A stretch of DNA of 64,000 nt from Phytohalomonas tamaricis (GTDB lineage Bacteria > Pseudomonadota > Gammaproteobacteria > Pseudomonadales > Halomonadaceae): positions 558,001-622,000 of the forward strand of contig NZ_PVRV01000020.1 in NCBI RefSeq assembly GCF_003012345.1, read 5' to 3'. The notes below the pieces were generated by a model that was not told the origin of the DNA, made no database searches, and saw only the letters and a program-made list of their open reading frames with translations. The translations under genes and the position numbers were made by a program. Below, piece after piece: positions 1-8,350 of the stretch. The stretch's first letter is position 1, and each line of letters begins with the position of its first letter.

Positions 1-1
1 C

Positions 2-292
2 AAGGCGCGCATGACTGAGGCGTCCTGTCTTCTGGTGGATGGCACCGTCTGGCGCAATGATGAAATGCAACAGCGCGGTGTTGGTACCAAGAGCGGTCTT
101 GAGATGGGGCATCTGCCGCAGAGTGGCGCGGGCGGGATGCTAGAAGTGCTGGAAGATATGAGCCAGCCGCGCAAAATACTGATTCATATCAACAATACCA
201 ATCCGATCCTGGACGAGGACTCAGCGGAGCGCGCGGAGCTTGACCGTCGCGGTATCGAGGTCGCCTGGGATGGCATGAGCATTGAATTATAA
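2..292 (+). CDS. pqqB: PqqB, C-terminal part (pyrroloquinoline quinone biosynthesis)
   Basis: This is the last 96 codons of a gene that begins before the window. PqqB is a metallo-beta-lactamase-fold protein of PQQ biosynthesis, proposed to hydroxylate the peptide-derived intermediate or help release PQQ. The visible part has the family's C-terminal features, including a stretch around [12 protein letters not shown] and the segment HINNTNPIL near the end. The N-terminal metal-binding region lies outside the window. The stop is 9 bases before the pqqC start, with the ribosome binding site AAGGAG in the gap. The identification rests on the tail sequence plus the pqqC-pqqD-pqqE genes that follow in the usual order. 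pqqA, the precursor peptide, would lie further upstream and cannot be seen. Confidence 0.93.
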   Translation, partial: KARMTEASCLLVDGTVWRNDEMQQRGVGTKSGLEMGHLPQSGAGGMLEVLEDMSQPRKILIHINNTNPILDEDSAERAELDRRGIEVAWDGMSIEL

Positions 293-301
293 GGAGTAGA
301 C

Positions 302-1054
302 ATGGCCGAAACACCGCTTTCTCCAGCCGAGTTCGAACAGGCACTGCGTGACAAGGGCGCGTATTACCATATTTATCACCCCTATCATGTCGCCATGTAT
401 GAAGGGCGTGCGACTCGCGAACAAATTCAGGGCTGGGTGGCCAACCGCTTTTACTATCAGGTCAACATCCCGCTCAAGGACGCCGCTATCCTGGCCAACT
501 GTCCTGATCGTGACGTCCGCCGCGAATGGGTGCAGCGCATCATCGATCATGACGGCGCCCCTGGTGAGGAAGGTGGTATCGAAGCCTGGCTGCGACTTGG
601 CGAGGCGGTTGGCCTTGCTCGCGAGCAGATGCTATCTCAGGAGCTGGTACTGCCCGGCGTGCGCTTTGCCGTCGACGCCTACGTTAACTTCGCCCGCCGC
701 GCCAACTGGCAGGAGGCAGCGAGCAGTTCGCTGACTGAGATGTTCGCGCCGCAGGCCCACAAGTCGCGTCTCGACAGTTGGCCCAAACACTATCCCTGGA
801 TCGAAGCGTCTGGCTACGACTATTTCCGCCAGCGGCTGGGCCAGGCGCGCCGCGACGTTCAGCATGGCCTGCGTATCACGCTTGAACATTACCGTAGCGT
901 CGAATCTCAGCAACGTATGCTGGAAATTTTGCAGTTCAAGCTCGACATCCTGTGGAGCATGCTTGATGCAATGAGCATGGCTTACGAGCTCAAGCGTCCG
1001 CCCTACCATACCGTGACCAACGAGCGCGTATGGCACAAGGGGTTAACACCATGA
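302..1054 (+). CDS. pqqC: PqqC, pyrroloquinoline-quinone synthase
   Basis: PqqC is a cofactor-free oxidase that performs the last step of PQQ synthesis, ring closure and eight-electron oxidation of AHQQ using oxygen. The protein is 250 residues, the usual length, and shows the all-helical haem-oxygenase-like family pattern: [14 protein letters not shown] near the N terminus, [19 protein letters not shown], and [15 protein letters not shown] in the middle. The start follows the ribosome binding site AAGGAG with normal spacing. The stop overlaps the pqqD start as ATGA, which indicates translational coupling. The product acts in the cytoplasm; PQQ then serves periplasmic quinoprotein dehydrogenases, none of which are in this window. 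Confidence 0.97.
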   Translation: MAETPLSPAEFEQALRDKGAYYHIYHPYHVAMYEGRATREQIQGWVANRFYYQVNIPLKDAAILANCPDRDVRREWVQRIIDHDGAPGEEGGIEAWLRLGEAVGLAREQMLSQELVLPGVRFAVDAYVNFARRANWQEAASSSLTEMFAPQAHKSRLDSWPKHYPWIEASGYDYFRQRLGQARRDVQHGLRITLEHYRSVESQQRMLEILQFKLDILWSMLDAMSMAYELKRPPYHTVTNERVWHKGLTP

Positions 1055-1341
1055 GCGATAATGTAAAAACACCGAGCCTTGATCAGACACCCCGGCTACG
1101 CCCGGGTTATCGTTTTCAGTGGGAGCCGGCACAGAAAGCTCATGTGCTGCTCTATCCGGAAGGTATGGTCAAACTCAACGACAGTGCTAGTGAAATCCTC
1201 AAGCTGGTTGATGGTGAGCGCAAAGTCGCCGACATCATCGACACGCTGAAGGCGCGCTTTCCCGCCGCGGCCGATATAGACGAGGACATTCTGGGATTTC
1301 TGGAGACTGCGCATGCACAATTCTGGATTCAGTTTACCTGA
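1051..1341 (+). CDS. pqqD: PqqD, PqqA peptide chaperone
   Basis: PqqD is the RiPP recognition element that binds the PqqA precursor peptide and presents it to the radical SAM enzyme PqqE. The 96-residue product has the expected winged-helix signature [15 protein letters not shown] at residues 11-25 and [16 protein letters not shown] in the middle. I chose the ATG at 1051 because it overlaps the pqqC stop as ATGA. An in-frame ATG at 1030 would add seven residues and lie inside pqqC. The gene's end overlaps pqqE by 29 bases, so the two are likely coupled and made in similar amounts. Confidence 0.95.
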   Translation: MSDNVKTPSLDQTPRLRPGYRFQWEPAQKAHVLLYPEGMVKLNDSASEILKLVDGERKVADIIDTLKARFPAAADIDEDILGFLETAHAQFWIQFT

Positions 1342-2461
1342 ACCTATCCAGGGGCCACCCTTGTGGCTTCTTGCCGAGCTGACCTACAAATGCCCACTGC
1401 AATGCCCCTACTGTTCCAACCCGCTAGATTTCGCCGGGCACGGTGAAGAACTGACCACGGCTGAATGGGTGACAGTATTCAAGCAGGCAAGAGAGATGGG
1501 CGCCGCGCAACTGGGCTTTTCCGGCGGGGAACCGCTGGTGCGTCAGGATCTCGCTGCGCTGATTGGCGAGGCACGCAACCTCGGCTACTACACTAATCTG
1601 ATCACCTCAGGGATCGGGCTGACCGAAAAGAAAATTGCCGCGTTCAAGGACGCCGGGCTAGATCACATTCAAATCAGTTTCCAGGCCAGCGATGCGGAGG
1701 TGAACAACCTGCTTGCCGGTTCGCAAAAGGCATTCGATCAAAAGTTGAAGATGGCACGGGCAGTCAAGGCGCATGGCTATCCGATGGTGCTTAACTTCGT
1801 CACACATCGCCACAATATCGACCAGATCGATCGCATTATCGAGCTGTGCATTGCGTTAGAAGCCGATGCCGTTGAACTTGCCACCTGTCAATTCTACGGC
1901 TGGGCTGAGCTTAACCGTGCCGGATTATTGCCAAGCCGTGCCCAGCTTGAGCGCGCCGAACGAATTACCAACGAATACCGCGACAAGTTGGCGGCAGAAG
2001 GACATCACTGCAAACTGATCTTCGTTACGCCAGACTATTATGAGGAACGGCCCAAACCCTGCATGGGCGGTTGGGGCAGCTTGTTTCTCAGCGTTACGCC
2101 GGACGGTACTGCCCTGCCTTGTCATAGTGCACGCCAGTTGCCGATCAAGTTCCCCAATGTGCGCGAACACAGCTTGCAGCATATCTGGTATGACTCTTTC
2201 GGCTTTAACCGCTTCCGTGGTGATGATTGGATGCCGGAACCGTGCCGCTCATGTGATGAGAAAGAGCGTGATTTCGGTGGCTGCCGTTGCCAAGCGTATC
2301 TGTTAACCGGCGACGCCAGCCAGGCTGATCCGGTATGCGCTAAATCCGCCCATCACGATGTCATTCTTGCCGCACGTGAAGAGGCTGAAACCAGCACCCT
2401 CGCTATTGACCAACTGAGCTTTCGCAATGACCGAACGTCCCGACTCATCTGTAAAGGCTGA
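1313..2461 (+). CDS. pqqE: PqqE, PqqA peptide cyclase (radical SAM)
   Basis: PqqE joins the glutamate and tyrosine side chains of PqqA, the first committed step of PQQ formation. The 382-residue protein carries the radical SAM cluster motif as C27, C31 and C34 (KCPLQCPYC), the SAM-binding GGEP of FSGGEPLVR near residue 70, and a C-terminal SPASM region rich in cysteine: [24 protein letters not shown], and a last cysteine in DPVCAKS. These are the ligands for auxiliary iron-sulphur clusters. The start overlaps pqqD, and the end overlaps the following peptidase gene by 35 bases. All key residues I looked for are present. Confidence 0.97.
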   Translation: MHNSGFSLPEPIQGPPLWLLAELTYKCPLQCPYCSNPLDFAGHGEELTTAEWVTVFKQAREMGAAQLGFSGGEPLVRQDLAALIGEARNLGYYTNLITSGIGLTEKKIAAFKDAGLDHIQISFQASDAEVNNLLAGSQKAFDQKLKMARAVKAHGYPMVLNFVTHRHNIDQIDRIIELCIALEADAVELATCQFYGWAELNRAGLLPSRAQLERAERITNEYRDKLAAEGHHCKLIFVTPDYYEERPKPCMGGWGSLFLSVTPDGTALPCHSARQLPIKFPNVREHSLQHIWYDSFGFNRFRGDDWMPEPCRSCDEKERDFGGCRCQAYLLTGDASQADPVCAKSAHHDVILAAREEAETSTLAIDQLSFRNDRTSRLICKG

Positions 2462-4334
2462 GCCCTACGGCTTCTGGCCCAGTGATTACAGCGCCGCCCA
2501 AGTGGCAGCGGCCAGCCGTGATTTTGGCGAGCTGCGCATAAGCCGTCATGGCGTGTTCTGGGCCGAATATCGCCCTGAAGACGCCCGTAGTGCGTTATGG
2601 CACTGGCAAGAGGATAAAGGGCAGGCACGCTGTTTGACTCCACAAGGGTTTTCAGTGCGCAGTCGTGTTTATGAGTACGGCGGTGGCGCGTTTTGCCCTG
2701 CTGATAATGGATTGGTCTTTGTCAATGAGTCCGACCAGCAGCTCTATTATCAGCCGCTTGATGGCTCGACACCGCAAGCACTGACAGCGTGCGATACGCG
2801 GCGCTACGGTGATCTTCACGTCACTGCGCAAAGCGATGCCGTATTAGCTGTTGAGGAGAGCCACGAAGCAGATACTGTCATCCATAGGCTGGTATCGATC
2901 CGAATTACCGATGGTGAGCGTACGCTTCTCGCCGAAGGCGCTGACTTTTACGCTTCGCCCGTGCTCCGTGCAGATGACCAGCGCCTCGCCTGGATCGAAT
3001 GGGATCGTCCTTATCAGCCCTGGGTATCCACCCGTCTGATGGCGATGACTCGCGGATCTGACGGGCACTGGCTGACAGCGCAATGTATTGCTGGAGGACC
3101 GAATGAATCGCTGCAGCAGCCACGCTTTGATGATCAGGGCCGTCTGACCTGTCTGTCCGACCGTGGCGGCTGGTGGCAACCGTGGCGGGAAGTGGAAAAC
3201 AGCCTGCATCCTATACCTTCAGCTGCCGCTGACCATGCCAGCGCGCAATGGCAGCTCGGCGCCAGCACCTACCTTATGCTGGAAAATGACAGTCTGCTGG
3301 CCACTTGGCTGGAGGAAGGCTTTGGTCTATTGGCCACGCTTACACCGCAAGGAGAAGCGCGCCGTTTGGCGTCCGACTTCACTCACTTTCGTCAGCTGAC
3401 GATGGACAACCACACTATTTACTGTATCGCAGCCTCGCCCACGTGCCCGTCGGCGGTACTGGCAATCGATTGCATTTCAGGCGAGCTCCGTCTTCTTGCA
3501 GGCGGGCAAGCACCACTAGATGATAAGCAAATCAGCCAGCCATATCCCATCCGCTATCCCACCGGCTCAGTTCAGGCAATCAAAGATCACAGCACGACTG
3601 AAGAAGCCTATGGGTTCTTTTACCCTCCTGCGGGTAAAGCCGCAAAGGATAGTGAAAAACCACCGTTAGTCGTCTTTATCCACGGGGGACCCACCGCAGC
3701 GCGCTATCCGGTATTTGATCCACGAATTCAGTTCTGGACGCAACGCGGCTTTGCCATTGCTGATCTCAATTACCGCGGAAGTAGCGGTTACGGCCGAGCC
3801 TATAGAGAAAGCCTGCATGAGCGCTGGGGCATCGTTGATGTAGAAGATGCCTGCGCGGCGGTTACCTATCTTGCTGGGCAAGATCTGATTGATCCAACAC
3901 GCGCATTTATTCGCGGAGGAAGCGCTGGTGGCTTTACCACGCTATGCGCCTTGGCTTTTCATGATGTTTTCTGCGCTGGTGCGAGTCTTTATGGCGTCAG
4001 CGATCCAATCGCACTGGGTCAAGCGACGCATAAATTTGAAGGCGACTATCTAGATTGGCTAATAGGGGATCCCGAAAAGGAGATCGAACGCTACAAGGCA
4101 CGAACGCCATTATTGCATGCCGATATGATTAATGTGCCCGTTATCTTCTTTCAAGGCGCGTTGGATGCCGTGGTAGTACCGCAGCAAACAGAGACGATGG
4201 TAGCTGCCTTAAAAAGGCATGAAATCCCGGTAGAGTATTACTCCTATCCTGGCGAGCGTCATGGCTTCCGCCAAGCAGCGAATCTTGCCCATGCCCTAGA
4301 GCATGAGTGGCGTTTTTATCAACGTTGGCTGTAA
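2427..4334 (+). CDS. S9 family (prolyl oligopeptidase-like) peptidase at end of pqq operon
   Basis: A 635-residue serine peptidase with an N-terminal beta-propeller-like half and a C-terminal alpha/beta hydrolase half, as in dipeptidyl aminopeptidase/acylaminoacyl peptidases. The catalytic triad is visible: Ser499 in GGSAGG, Asp580 in GALDAVV and His612 in GERHGF. There is no signal peptide, so it is cytoplasmic. It starts 35 bases inside pqqE and so is almost certainly in the same transcript. S9 peptidases occur in pqq clusters of some pseudomonads (called PqqM there), and a role in trimming the cross-linked PqqA peptide is plausible. That role is inference. The usual protease partner, the M16-type PqqF, is not in this window. 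Confidence 0.88.
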   Translation: MTERPDSSVKAEPYGFWPSDYSAAQVAAASRDFGELRISRHGVFWAEYRPEDARSALWHWQEDKGQARCLTPQGFSVRSRVYEYGGGAFCPADNGLVFVNESDQQLYYQPLDGSTPQALTACDTRRYGDLHVTAQSDAVLAVEESHEADTVIHRLVSIRITDGERTLLAEGADFYASPVLRADDQRLAWIEWDRPYQPWVSTRLMAMTRGSDGHWLTAQCIAGGPNESLQQPRFDDQGRLTCLSDRGGWWQPWREVENSLHPIPSAAADHASAQWQLGASTYLMLENDSLLATWLEEGFGLLATLTPQGEARRLASDFTHFRQLTMDNHTIYCIAASPTCPSAVLAIDCISGELRLLAGGQAPLDDKQISQPYPIRYPTGSVQAIKDHSTTEEAYGFFYPPAGKAAKDSEKPPLVVFIHGGPTAARYPVFDPRIQFWTQRGFAIADLNYRGSSGYGRAYRESLHERWGIVDVEDACAAVTYLAGQDLIDPTRAFIRGGSAGGFTTLCALAFHDVFCAGASLYGVSDPIALGQATHKFEGDYLDWLIGDPEKEIERYKARTPLLHADMINVPVIFFQGALDAVVVPQQTETMVAALKRHEIPVEYYSYPGERHGFRQAANLAHALEHEWRFYQRWL

Positions 4335-4676
4335 CCGCAGCACTGACATGGAATATTTATAAAAGAGGTTTTTAATTAATCTCTGAAACTAATCTCTGAC
4401 TAAAAAAAAGCCTCGTTTAGGATGGGATAACGAGGCCAAGTAGTTGTCAGAGCACTTTCAATATAAGCAGAAACTAATATAAAATAAACGAAACTTTTAG
4501 ACATTAAGTTTCAATTAAATCTAGTGATAGATTAAAATCTAAATAGCATATGATGCTATCTACTACTATGAGCTAAGGTTTACTATCAATAATCTCCTTG
4601 AGCAGCCCTTCTTAGTGACAGCTAAATAGCAAAGTTGCCAAGTGAAATTACTGATTATTCAAGAAACGGCCTACCG
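4335..4676. other. AT-rich intergenic region after the pqq operon
   Basis: I see no convincing gene here. Base composition changes sharply to AT-rich right after the peptidase stop. The stretch contains a minus-strand terminator at 4402-4436 and an imperfect direct repeat of AATCTCTGA at about 4378-4399. This is the left part of the island that runs to the tRNA at 8956. Confidence 0.6.
4402..4436 (-). terminator. Rho-independent terminator
   Basis: Read on the minus strand, an 8-bp stem GCCTCGTT/AACGAGGC is followed directly by eight T. It would stop minus-strand transcription coming from the small membrane gene at 4677-4838 before it enters the pqq operon from behind. Confidence 0.8.
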
Positions 4677-4838
4677 CTAACTAGATACTTCATCTTCTTC
4701 ACTCAGCACATCCCATATCCCACCCAGTATGATGCCAAGTCCCATCCCTAAAACATAGTTACCCCATAGCCCCCATATAAGAAAACTTATGATAAGCCCA
4801 AGAATAGTACCGGGTATGCTTTTGATAGCCTTCATCAT
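4677..4838 (-). CDS. Small hydrophobic membrane protein, 53 aa
   Basis: A short ORF that begins ATGATG and is preceded by GAGGTGAG, a good ribosome binding site for either ATG. The product starts MMKAIKSIPGTILGL, then has a long glycine-rich hydrophobic stretch of about 30 residues that could form one long or two short membrane helices, and ends with an acidic tail DVLSEEDEVSS. I do not recognise a family. The positive N terminus and acidic C terminus look like a real small membrane protein. A terminator on the same strand lies about 240 bases downstream. It is in the AT-rich island, so a phage or accessory origin is likely. Confidence 0.6.
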   Translation of the reverse strand: MMKAIKSIPGTILGLIISFLIWGLWGNYVLGMGLGIILGGIWDVLSEEDEVSS

Positions 4839-5355
4839 CTCACCTCACGTTAGCGTTCCTTCCTTTTTAAGAATGAAAACTTTTACTCCATTTTTTACCA
4901 ACCTTCCTTTGGACAATACTTTAACCCAACCTACGTAAATTTGATCAATGATGAGCAATCAATAGAGCAAAAGCTCACCCCAAGTGTAGAGGATTTACCC
5001 TATAGAGCTGAGTTAAAGGATTGACTCACTCACGCATGTATAAAGGATCTTACGCTAGTTGGAAATTATGCTACTGATTACAGAGGTAAAAAATATGGCT
5101 GAACATCACGGCGGTGGTGATAAGTAATTTAAAATAAATTAATGACTATGTTCAGCAACCAAGCGAGAAGCTATGGATAGGCTAGGCCAGCAAAAAATAC
5201 GAGCAAGGATGTGCGATGCGTTTAAACTGCTGAGAGAAGGAAGAGTCTTGCTCTTCCTTTTATATATTAGCTGCATATAAAAGTATAAAATCATAAGCGA
5301 TAATTTTTGTATAGCCATAAAATTCTGTATCTTTTATTTGCTAACCCTTTTACCG
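4839..5355. other. AT-rich intergenic region of the island
   Basis: No well supported gene. There is an open frame without a start codon at 4854-5024 (plus strand, 56 codons), a 10-codon ORF with a good ribosome binding site at 5095-5127, and a terminator-like hairpin at 5237-5262. These may be remains of decayed genes or a small transcript. Confidence 0.5.
5237..5262 (+). terminator. Rho-independent terminator-like hairpin
   Basis: A 9-bp perfect stem AAGGAAGAG/CTCTTCCTT with loop TCTTG is followed by TTATAT. It would end a plus-strand transcript coming from the gene-poor stretch at 5.0-5.2 kb. The stem reads almost as well on the other strand but has no T tract there. Confidence 0.65.
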
Positions 5356-5616
5356 CTATTTGCTTTCTTCTTCACATTTCTTACGTGGACTTAATGGTAG
5401 ATTGACTTTTTTATTGGGCATCTTGCTCTCAGTCAACGTACATATAATTGATAAATCAAAGAAGGCTCGAAAGCCACAATCTATATCCTGACACTCCATG
5501 ACTCCCGTATAGCCAAGCCCCGCTGAATCCACCTTTTCCATCTTTCTTATTAAGGCGACTGTACCGCAGTGTGGACATTTACCGCGGATTGCCGTTCTTC
5601 CAGAGCCTTCTTTCAT
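5356..5616 (-). CDS. Ogr/Delta-type zinc-finger transcription activator (P2 phage family)
   Basis: An 86-residue protein with the four-cysteine zinc finger of phage P2 Ogr and P4 Delta proteins: CPHC near the N terminus, then a C-x4-C pair in VMECQDIDCGFRAF. The following segment FDLSIICTLTESKMPN also fits that family. These proteins bind upstream of P2-type late promoters and bind the RNA polymerase alpha subunit. I chose the ATG at 5616 because GGAAGGG precedes it. An upstream ATG at 5658 would add 14 residues and has no clear ribosome binding site. In P2 prophages ogr lies near one prophage end, so this is good evidence that the island is P2-derived. Confidence 0.82.
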   Translation of the reverse strand: MKEGSGRTAIRGKCPHCGTVALIRKMEKVDSAGLGYTGVMECQDIDCGFRAFFDLSIICTLTESKMPNKKVNLPLSPRKKCEEESK

Positions 5617-6382
5617 GACCCTTCCCATCATTGCGTCAATTGCGGTAAGCCTGTGCAATTAAGAATGGAGGAACGGTGCAAAGATAGGATTTGGCATGAA
5701 AATAAACGGTATAAAAAAAGGAAAAGGAGAAATATTAATACTTGTGAGGGAATTATAGTTATTTAAACTAACTAATTATAGTTACATACTACACAAATCA
5801 AAGTGCCTTCAGGCTTATCCAAAAGTCCGCGCACTTTCGTGATTTATTAAAAACTGGGATGGATAAATTATATCTCCGCTACTTCTATAGAATCACATAC
5901 CCATAACAACAAATATTTTATTGCTTGAACAGCTAATTAATTTGATATGACGTAAAAGAAATCACCAAACACAAATCACCAAACACGCTACTTATGACGT
6001 TAAATATAATCATTTCAAGACAAATTGTTATCATAAGTACAATTTATTTAATTAATATTTTTATGAACAAAAGCCATTTTATAAGCAAAACCCATTGACA
6101 TTCTATCGCTCATTATAACTAAGCCAACGCAATATTATTATCAACTGCATGTGATAGGTAAGAGACGCTTTATTAAGCGCACAGCTTTACACATAACTCG
6201 CTTAGGCTAAATAAATCAGATGGGGTTCACCTGCGGTTTAACGGCATTAAGTACAACTTATTTTCTCACTACTATAATAAATATACTCAAAGTCAAGAAT
6301 TCATAAGCCACCATGAGCAAGCCTGGAGATTGGTTGCTGCTATCATGCCCTGCCCAGCTACGGCTGGCTTCTTTCATGACCT
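5617..6382. other. Long AT-rich non-coding stretch
   Basis: I see no gene with a plausible start and ribosome binding site. It holds a perfect 14-bp tandem repeat at 5959-5986 (AAATCACCAAACAC twice) flanked by two copies of TATGACGT (5945-5952 and 5993-6000). That arrangement could be a regulatory or replication site. Confidence 0.5.
5959..5986. repeat. 14-bp perfect tandem repeat with flanking octamers
   Basis: AAATCACCAAACAC occurs twice with no spacer. The octamer TATGACGT occurs once on each side, at 5945-5952 and 5993-6000, as direct repeats 48 bp apart. Function unknown; the symmetry suggests a protein-binding region. Confidence 0.7.
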
Positions 6383-7093
6383 TCAATACATGGCTAGTCG
6401 TCGATAGCGCTGCAGAGCTTTCAGTTGATCAATAGTGCGCTCTAACTCGGTGTCACTGTCTGCGTCTTGCACCTCTTCCCGCCACCTATCGTAGCGCATG
6501 GTCAGCTCTTCAGAATCAGAGTATTCAGATGCGTCAAACCGCTCCCACAAAGGATTTTGCCGTGAGCCAATTTTCGTAATGGTGCTTTTGATAAGCGTGT
6601 CCGTTGCATGTAAGACGTCCTTAGACATTCGCTTCAGAAGTCCAGCATTCTCGATCTGATGCAATACATGGAGTACATCATCGTTACGCTCATCATATAT
6701 TTCGCTAGCGACGTCACTCCCGCTAGATGTTCTTAGCGCAACTCGCAGCGCTGTCGCATAAAGTTCGCTCTTGCTCGCTTCAAGTCCCGCCAGCATGTTT
6801 TCAGCGTCTCGAGACAACCTGCGCAGCTTGATTTCGTTGCCAAACAGGGTGAACTTTTCGACACGCTCCCAAACCAGAACGAATAATCCACTGCCGAAGG
6901 CCAGCGTCAACATGCTGACGAATGCGCCACCGTTCATGTAGCCAGTGAACAGCAAAATAAACCCCATCACAGCGAGTACACCCGCTACGCCAAAAGCTAT
7001 GGTCCTACGCTTGAGGCTCACTCCGAACAACATAACAATGTCATCACCAAGGCGCGGCTCACCGTGTTGGCTGCATTCGCTGTTGTTATTCAT
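6383..7093 (-). CDS. Hypothetical membrane protein with two N-terminal helices and a long cytoplasmic tail
   Basis: A protein of about 236 residues that I cannot place in a family. Two hydrophobic segments lie near the N terminus (FGVAGVLAVMGFILLFTGY and GAFVSMLTLAFGSGLFVLVW). A hydrophilic helical region of about 160 residues follows, rich in charged residues, with patterns such as RRLSRDAENMLAGLEASKS that could be coiled coil. The ATG at 7093 follows AGAGGA with usable spacing. The longer frame from 7153 would start inside the terminator of the next gene upstream, so I rejected it. The C-terminal part could be a sensing or docking region. Confidence 0.65.
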   Translation of the reverse strand: MNNNSECSQHGEPRLGDDIVMLFGVSLKRRTIAFGVAGVLAVMGFILLFTGYMNGGAFVSMLTLAFGSGLFVLVWERVEKFTLFGNEIKLRRLSRDAENMLAGLEASKSELYATALRVALRTSSGSDVASEIYDERNDDVLHVLHQIENAGLLKRMSKDVLHATDTLIKSTITKIGSRQNPLWERFDASEYSDSEELTMRYDRWREEVQDADSDTELERTIDQLKALQRYRRLAMY

Positions 7094-7149
7094 TACGACA
7101 TATTCCTCTTCGCATAGCACCATTGGCGCGATACAGGAGCCATCAGCAC

Positions 7150-7181
7150 CCATAATAAAAAGCCCCGCTGTAGCGAGGCCT
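7150..7181 (-). terminator. Rho-independent terminator after the DUF2158 gene
   Basis: On the minus strand, GCCTCGC/GCGGGGC (one G-T pair) with loop TACA is followed by TTTTTATT. It lies just past the stop of the DUF2158 gene and separates it from the membrane protein gene downstream. Confidence 0.8.
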
Positions 7182-7192
7182 TGGCACTTGGC

Positions 7193-7381
7193 TCAAAGAA
7201 TCTTTCCATCTGCCTCAAAGCGGACCAGGGCATTGGTAGGAAACACTCCCGTATGGAGTATGTCATGACTATCAAACCAATGAGCCGCCACGCTATCGTC
7301 GAAGCTGGCCTCTGTTACCGTCATTTTTGGACCGCCTGACTTCAAGCGTACGACATCCCCAACGACATAAGGATTTTTCAT
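7193..7381 (-). CDS. YodC-like DUF2158 small protein
   Basis: A 62-residue protein of the DUF2158 family (E. coli YodC type), recognised by VGDVVRLKSGGPKMTV near the N terminus and a later aromatic motif HWFDS. Members are small beta-rich proteins of unknown function, often found in prophages and accessory regions. I chose the ATG at 7381, which is preceded by GAGGGA seven bases upstream. The frame is open from 7396, but that ATG lacks a site. A terminator follows directly. Confidence 0.82.
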   Translation of the reverse strand: MKNPYVVGDVVRLKSGGPKMTVTEASFDDSVAAHWFDSHDILHTGVFPTNALVRFEADGKIL

Positions 7382-7993
7382 AGTGTGTTCCCTCACCCTT
7401 GTTACTTTTTAAGAAAGTCCTAATTTCTTTCAATCTGCCCATATTTTCAAGCATCGAAAAAAATTCAGTCTAACTATTCCACGGATGGGAACATTTGATT
7501 TGGTCACAACAGGGTAATGTCTTGGCAGCTTAGAATCTGCCGCGGTGCGGTATGAATATGAATGCCTGCAGTGGCGATGACGAGAATAAGCACAGCATTC
7601 ATATTTTCGTAGAAAAGCATATCCCACGCTAAAAAAGACAACCTTTCTATTATTTATTTCTAACTTTCTGATTAAAAACAAGTAAGCCAACCCGCCCTAT
7701 AAACAATTTTTTCCATAATCATATAGCTTAATCAGTCACTCCTGAGATGAGAAATCATTCAAAAAACGTATACCTCCCGGTCAAAAACAAAACATAAAAT
7801 ACCCTCCCGAAGCTATTGATCTTCCTTGTCTACTGATATGGCACAAGCTCGTGCCACTTATCCTCCAGAGCCTGACAACCACATAACGAAGACAAATATG
7901 TAAGCCACTAGTGCTACACGTGTGACCGCTCGCGCCAATGCCATGAAAGAGATTATTAATAAACCATGGTTGAGTAATTAGGGAGACATCGTG
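7382..7993. other. AT-rich intergenic region
   Basis: Two minus-strand open frames exist (7430-7690 and 7781-8092), but they have no convincing ribosome binding site or protein-like composition. Nothing else is supported. The promoters for the DUF2158 gene (minus) and for the small operon starting near 8.0 kb (plus) should lie here. Confidence 0.5.
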
Positions 7994-8161
7994 ATGACCA
8001 TTCCCAGCCCGCTCACTGTGGGCTTTTTTATTGGAGGCAGTCATGAATCTGATCGTCGTAGCGCTAACCGCTTTCGTTGCTCCAGTACTCATTGTGCTGG
8101 CTTATCTCGCCGATGGCTTATCGCCACGTTCACCACCAAAACAAAATGCTGGGATAAATAA
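7994..8161 (+). CDS. Possible leader or overlapping small ORF, 55 aa
   Basis: This short frame has a good ribosome binding site (GGGAGA, 7 bases before the ATG) and begins MTIPSPLTVGFFIGG. It runs through the hairpin-T6 element at 8006-8029 and overlaps the next gene in another frame. The downstream composition (many arginine and serine residues) is not very protein-like, which argues for translation of the first part only, as a leader. It may instead be chance. It overlaps the more convincing membrane protein at 8043. Confidence 0.35.
   Translation: MTIPSPLTVGFFIGGSHESDRRSANRFRCSSTHCAGLSRRWLIATFTTKTKCWDK
8006..8029 (+). terminator. Hairpin plus T6 just upstream of small operon (attenuator-like)
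   Basis: AGCCCGC/GTGGGCT (one G-T pair) with loop TCACT runs into six T. It lies inside the leader ORF at 7994 and ends only 13 bases before the ATG at 8043. The operon's promoter must therefore be upstream of it. The element could work as an attenuator rather than a simple terminator. Confidence 0.65.
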
Positions 8162-8237
8162 ATACCTGGTTTGGCGTGATGTACAGGCAAGGGAACAGAA
8201 CATCATAACTATTGACTCATGGAGGGAAAAATCATGA
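8043..8237 (+). CDS. Small single-helix membrane protein
   Basis: A 64-residue protein beginning with a hydrophobic helix (LIVVALTAFVAPVLIVLAYL) followed by a short polar tail containing YLVWRDVQAREQN. The start follows GGAGG with five bases between. The family is not recognised. Its stop overlaps the next start as ATGA, and that gene overlaps the third in the same way, so three tiny genes form a tightly coupled operon. The size and layout recall phage accessory or lysis cassettes, but I see no holin or spanin signature that would prove it. Confidence 0.62.
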   Translation: MNLIVVALTAFVAPVLIVLAYLADGLSPRSPPKQNAGINKYLVWRDVQAREQNIITIDSWREKS

Positions 8238-8350
8238 ATCAGCTATGGCTTGCACTTCTCGTATTCCTACTCATTGGCAGCGGCGTGGCGATCCTTACCG
8301 GCGGCGGAGACAGCCACCATTCACGCTCACAGGAGATATGTAGTAGATGA
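8234..8350 (+). CDS. Tiny membrane peptide, 38 aa
   Basis: The product begins MNQLWLALLVFLLIGSGVA, one membrane helix, followed by a polar tail TGGGDSHHSRSQEICSR. It starts at the ATGA overlap with the preceding gene, preceded by GGAGGG (8221-8226), and ends in an ATGA overlap with the following gene. The double overlap and good ribosome binding site make it likely to be translated. Function unknown. Confidence 0.6.
   Translation: MNQLWLALLVFLLIGSGVAILTGGGDSHHSRSQEICSR

Noticed and set aside
5173-5280. 35-residue plus-strand ORF MDRLGQQKIRAR...
   Set aside because: The terminator-like hairpin at 5237 lies inside it, and the ribosome binding site is weak.
5569-5766. 65-residue plus-strand frame opposite the Ogr-like gene with CVNC motif
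   Set aside because: It overlaps the clear zinc-finger gene on the other strand and has no ribosome binding site; the Cys pair is likely chance.
7430-7690. 87-residue minus-strand frame
   Set aside because: No ribosome binding site or family likeness; it lies in AT-rich DNA with many weak starts.
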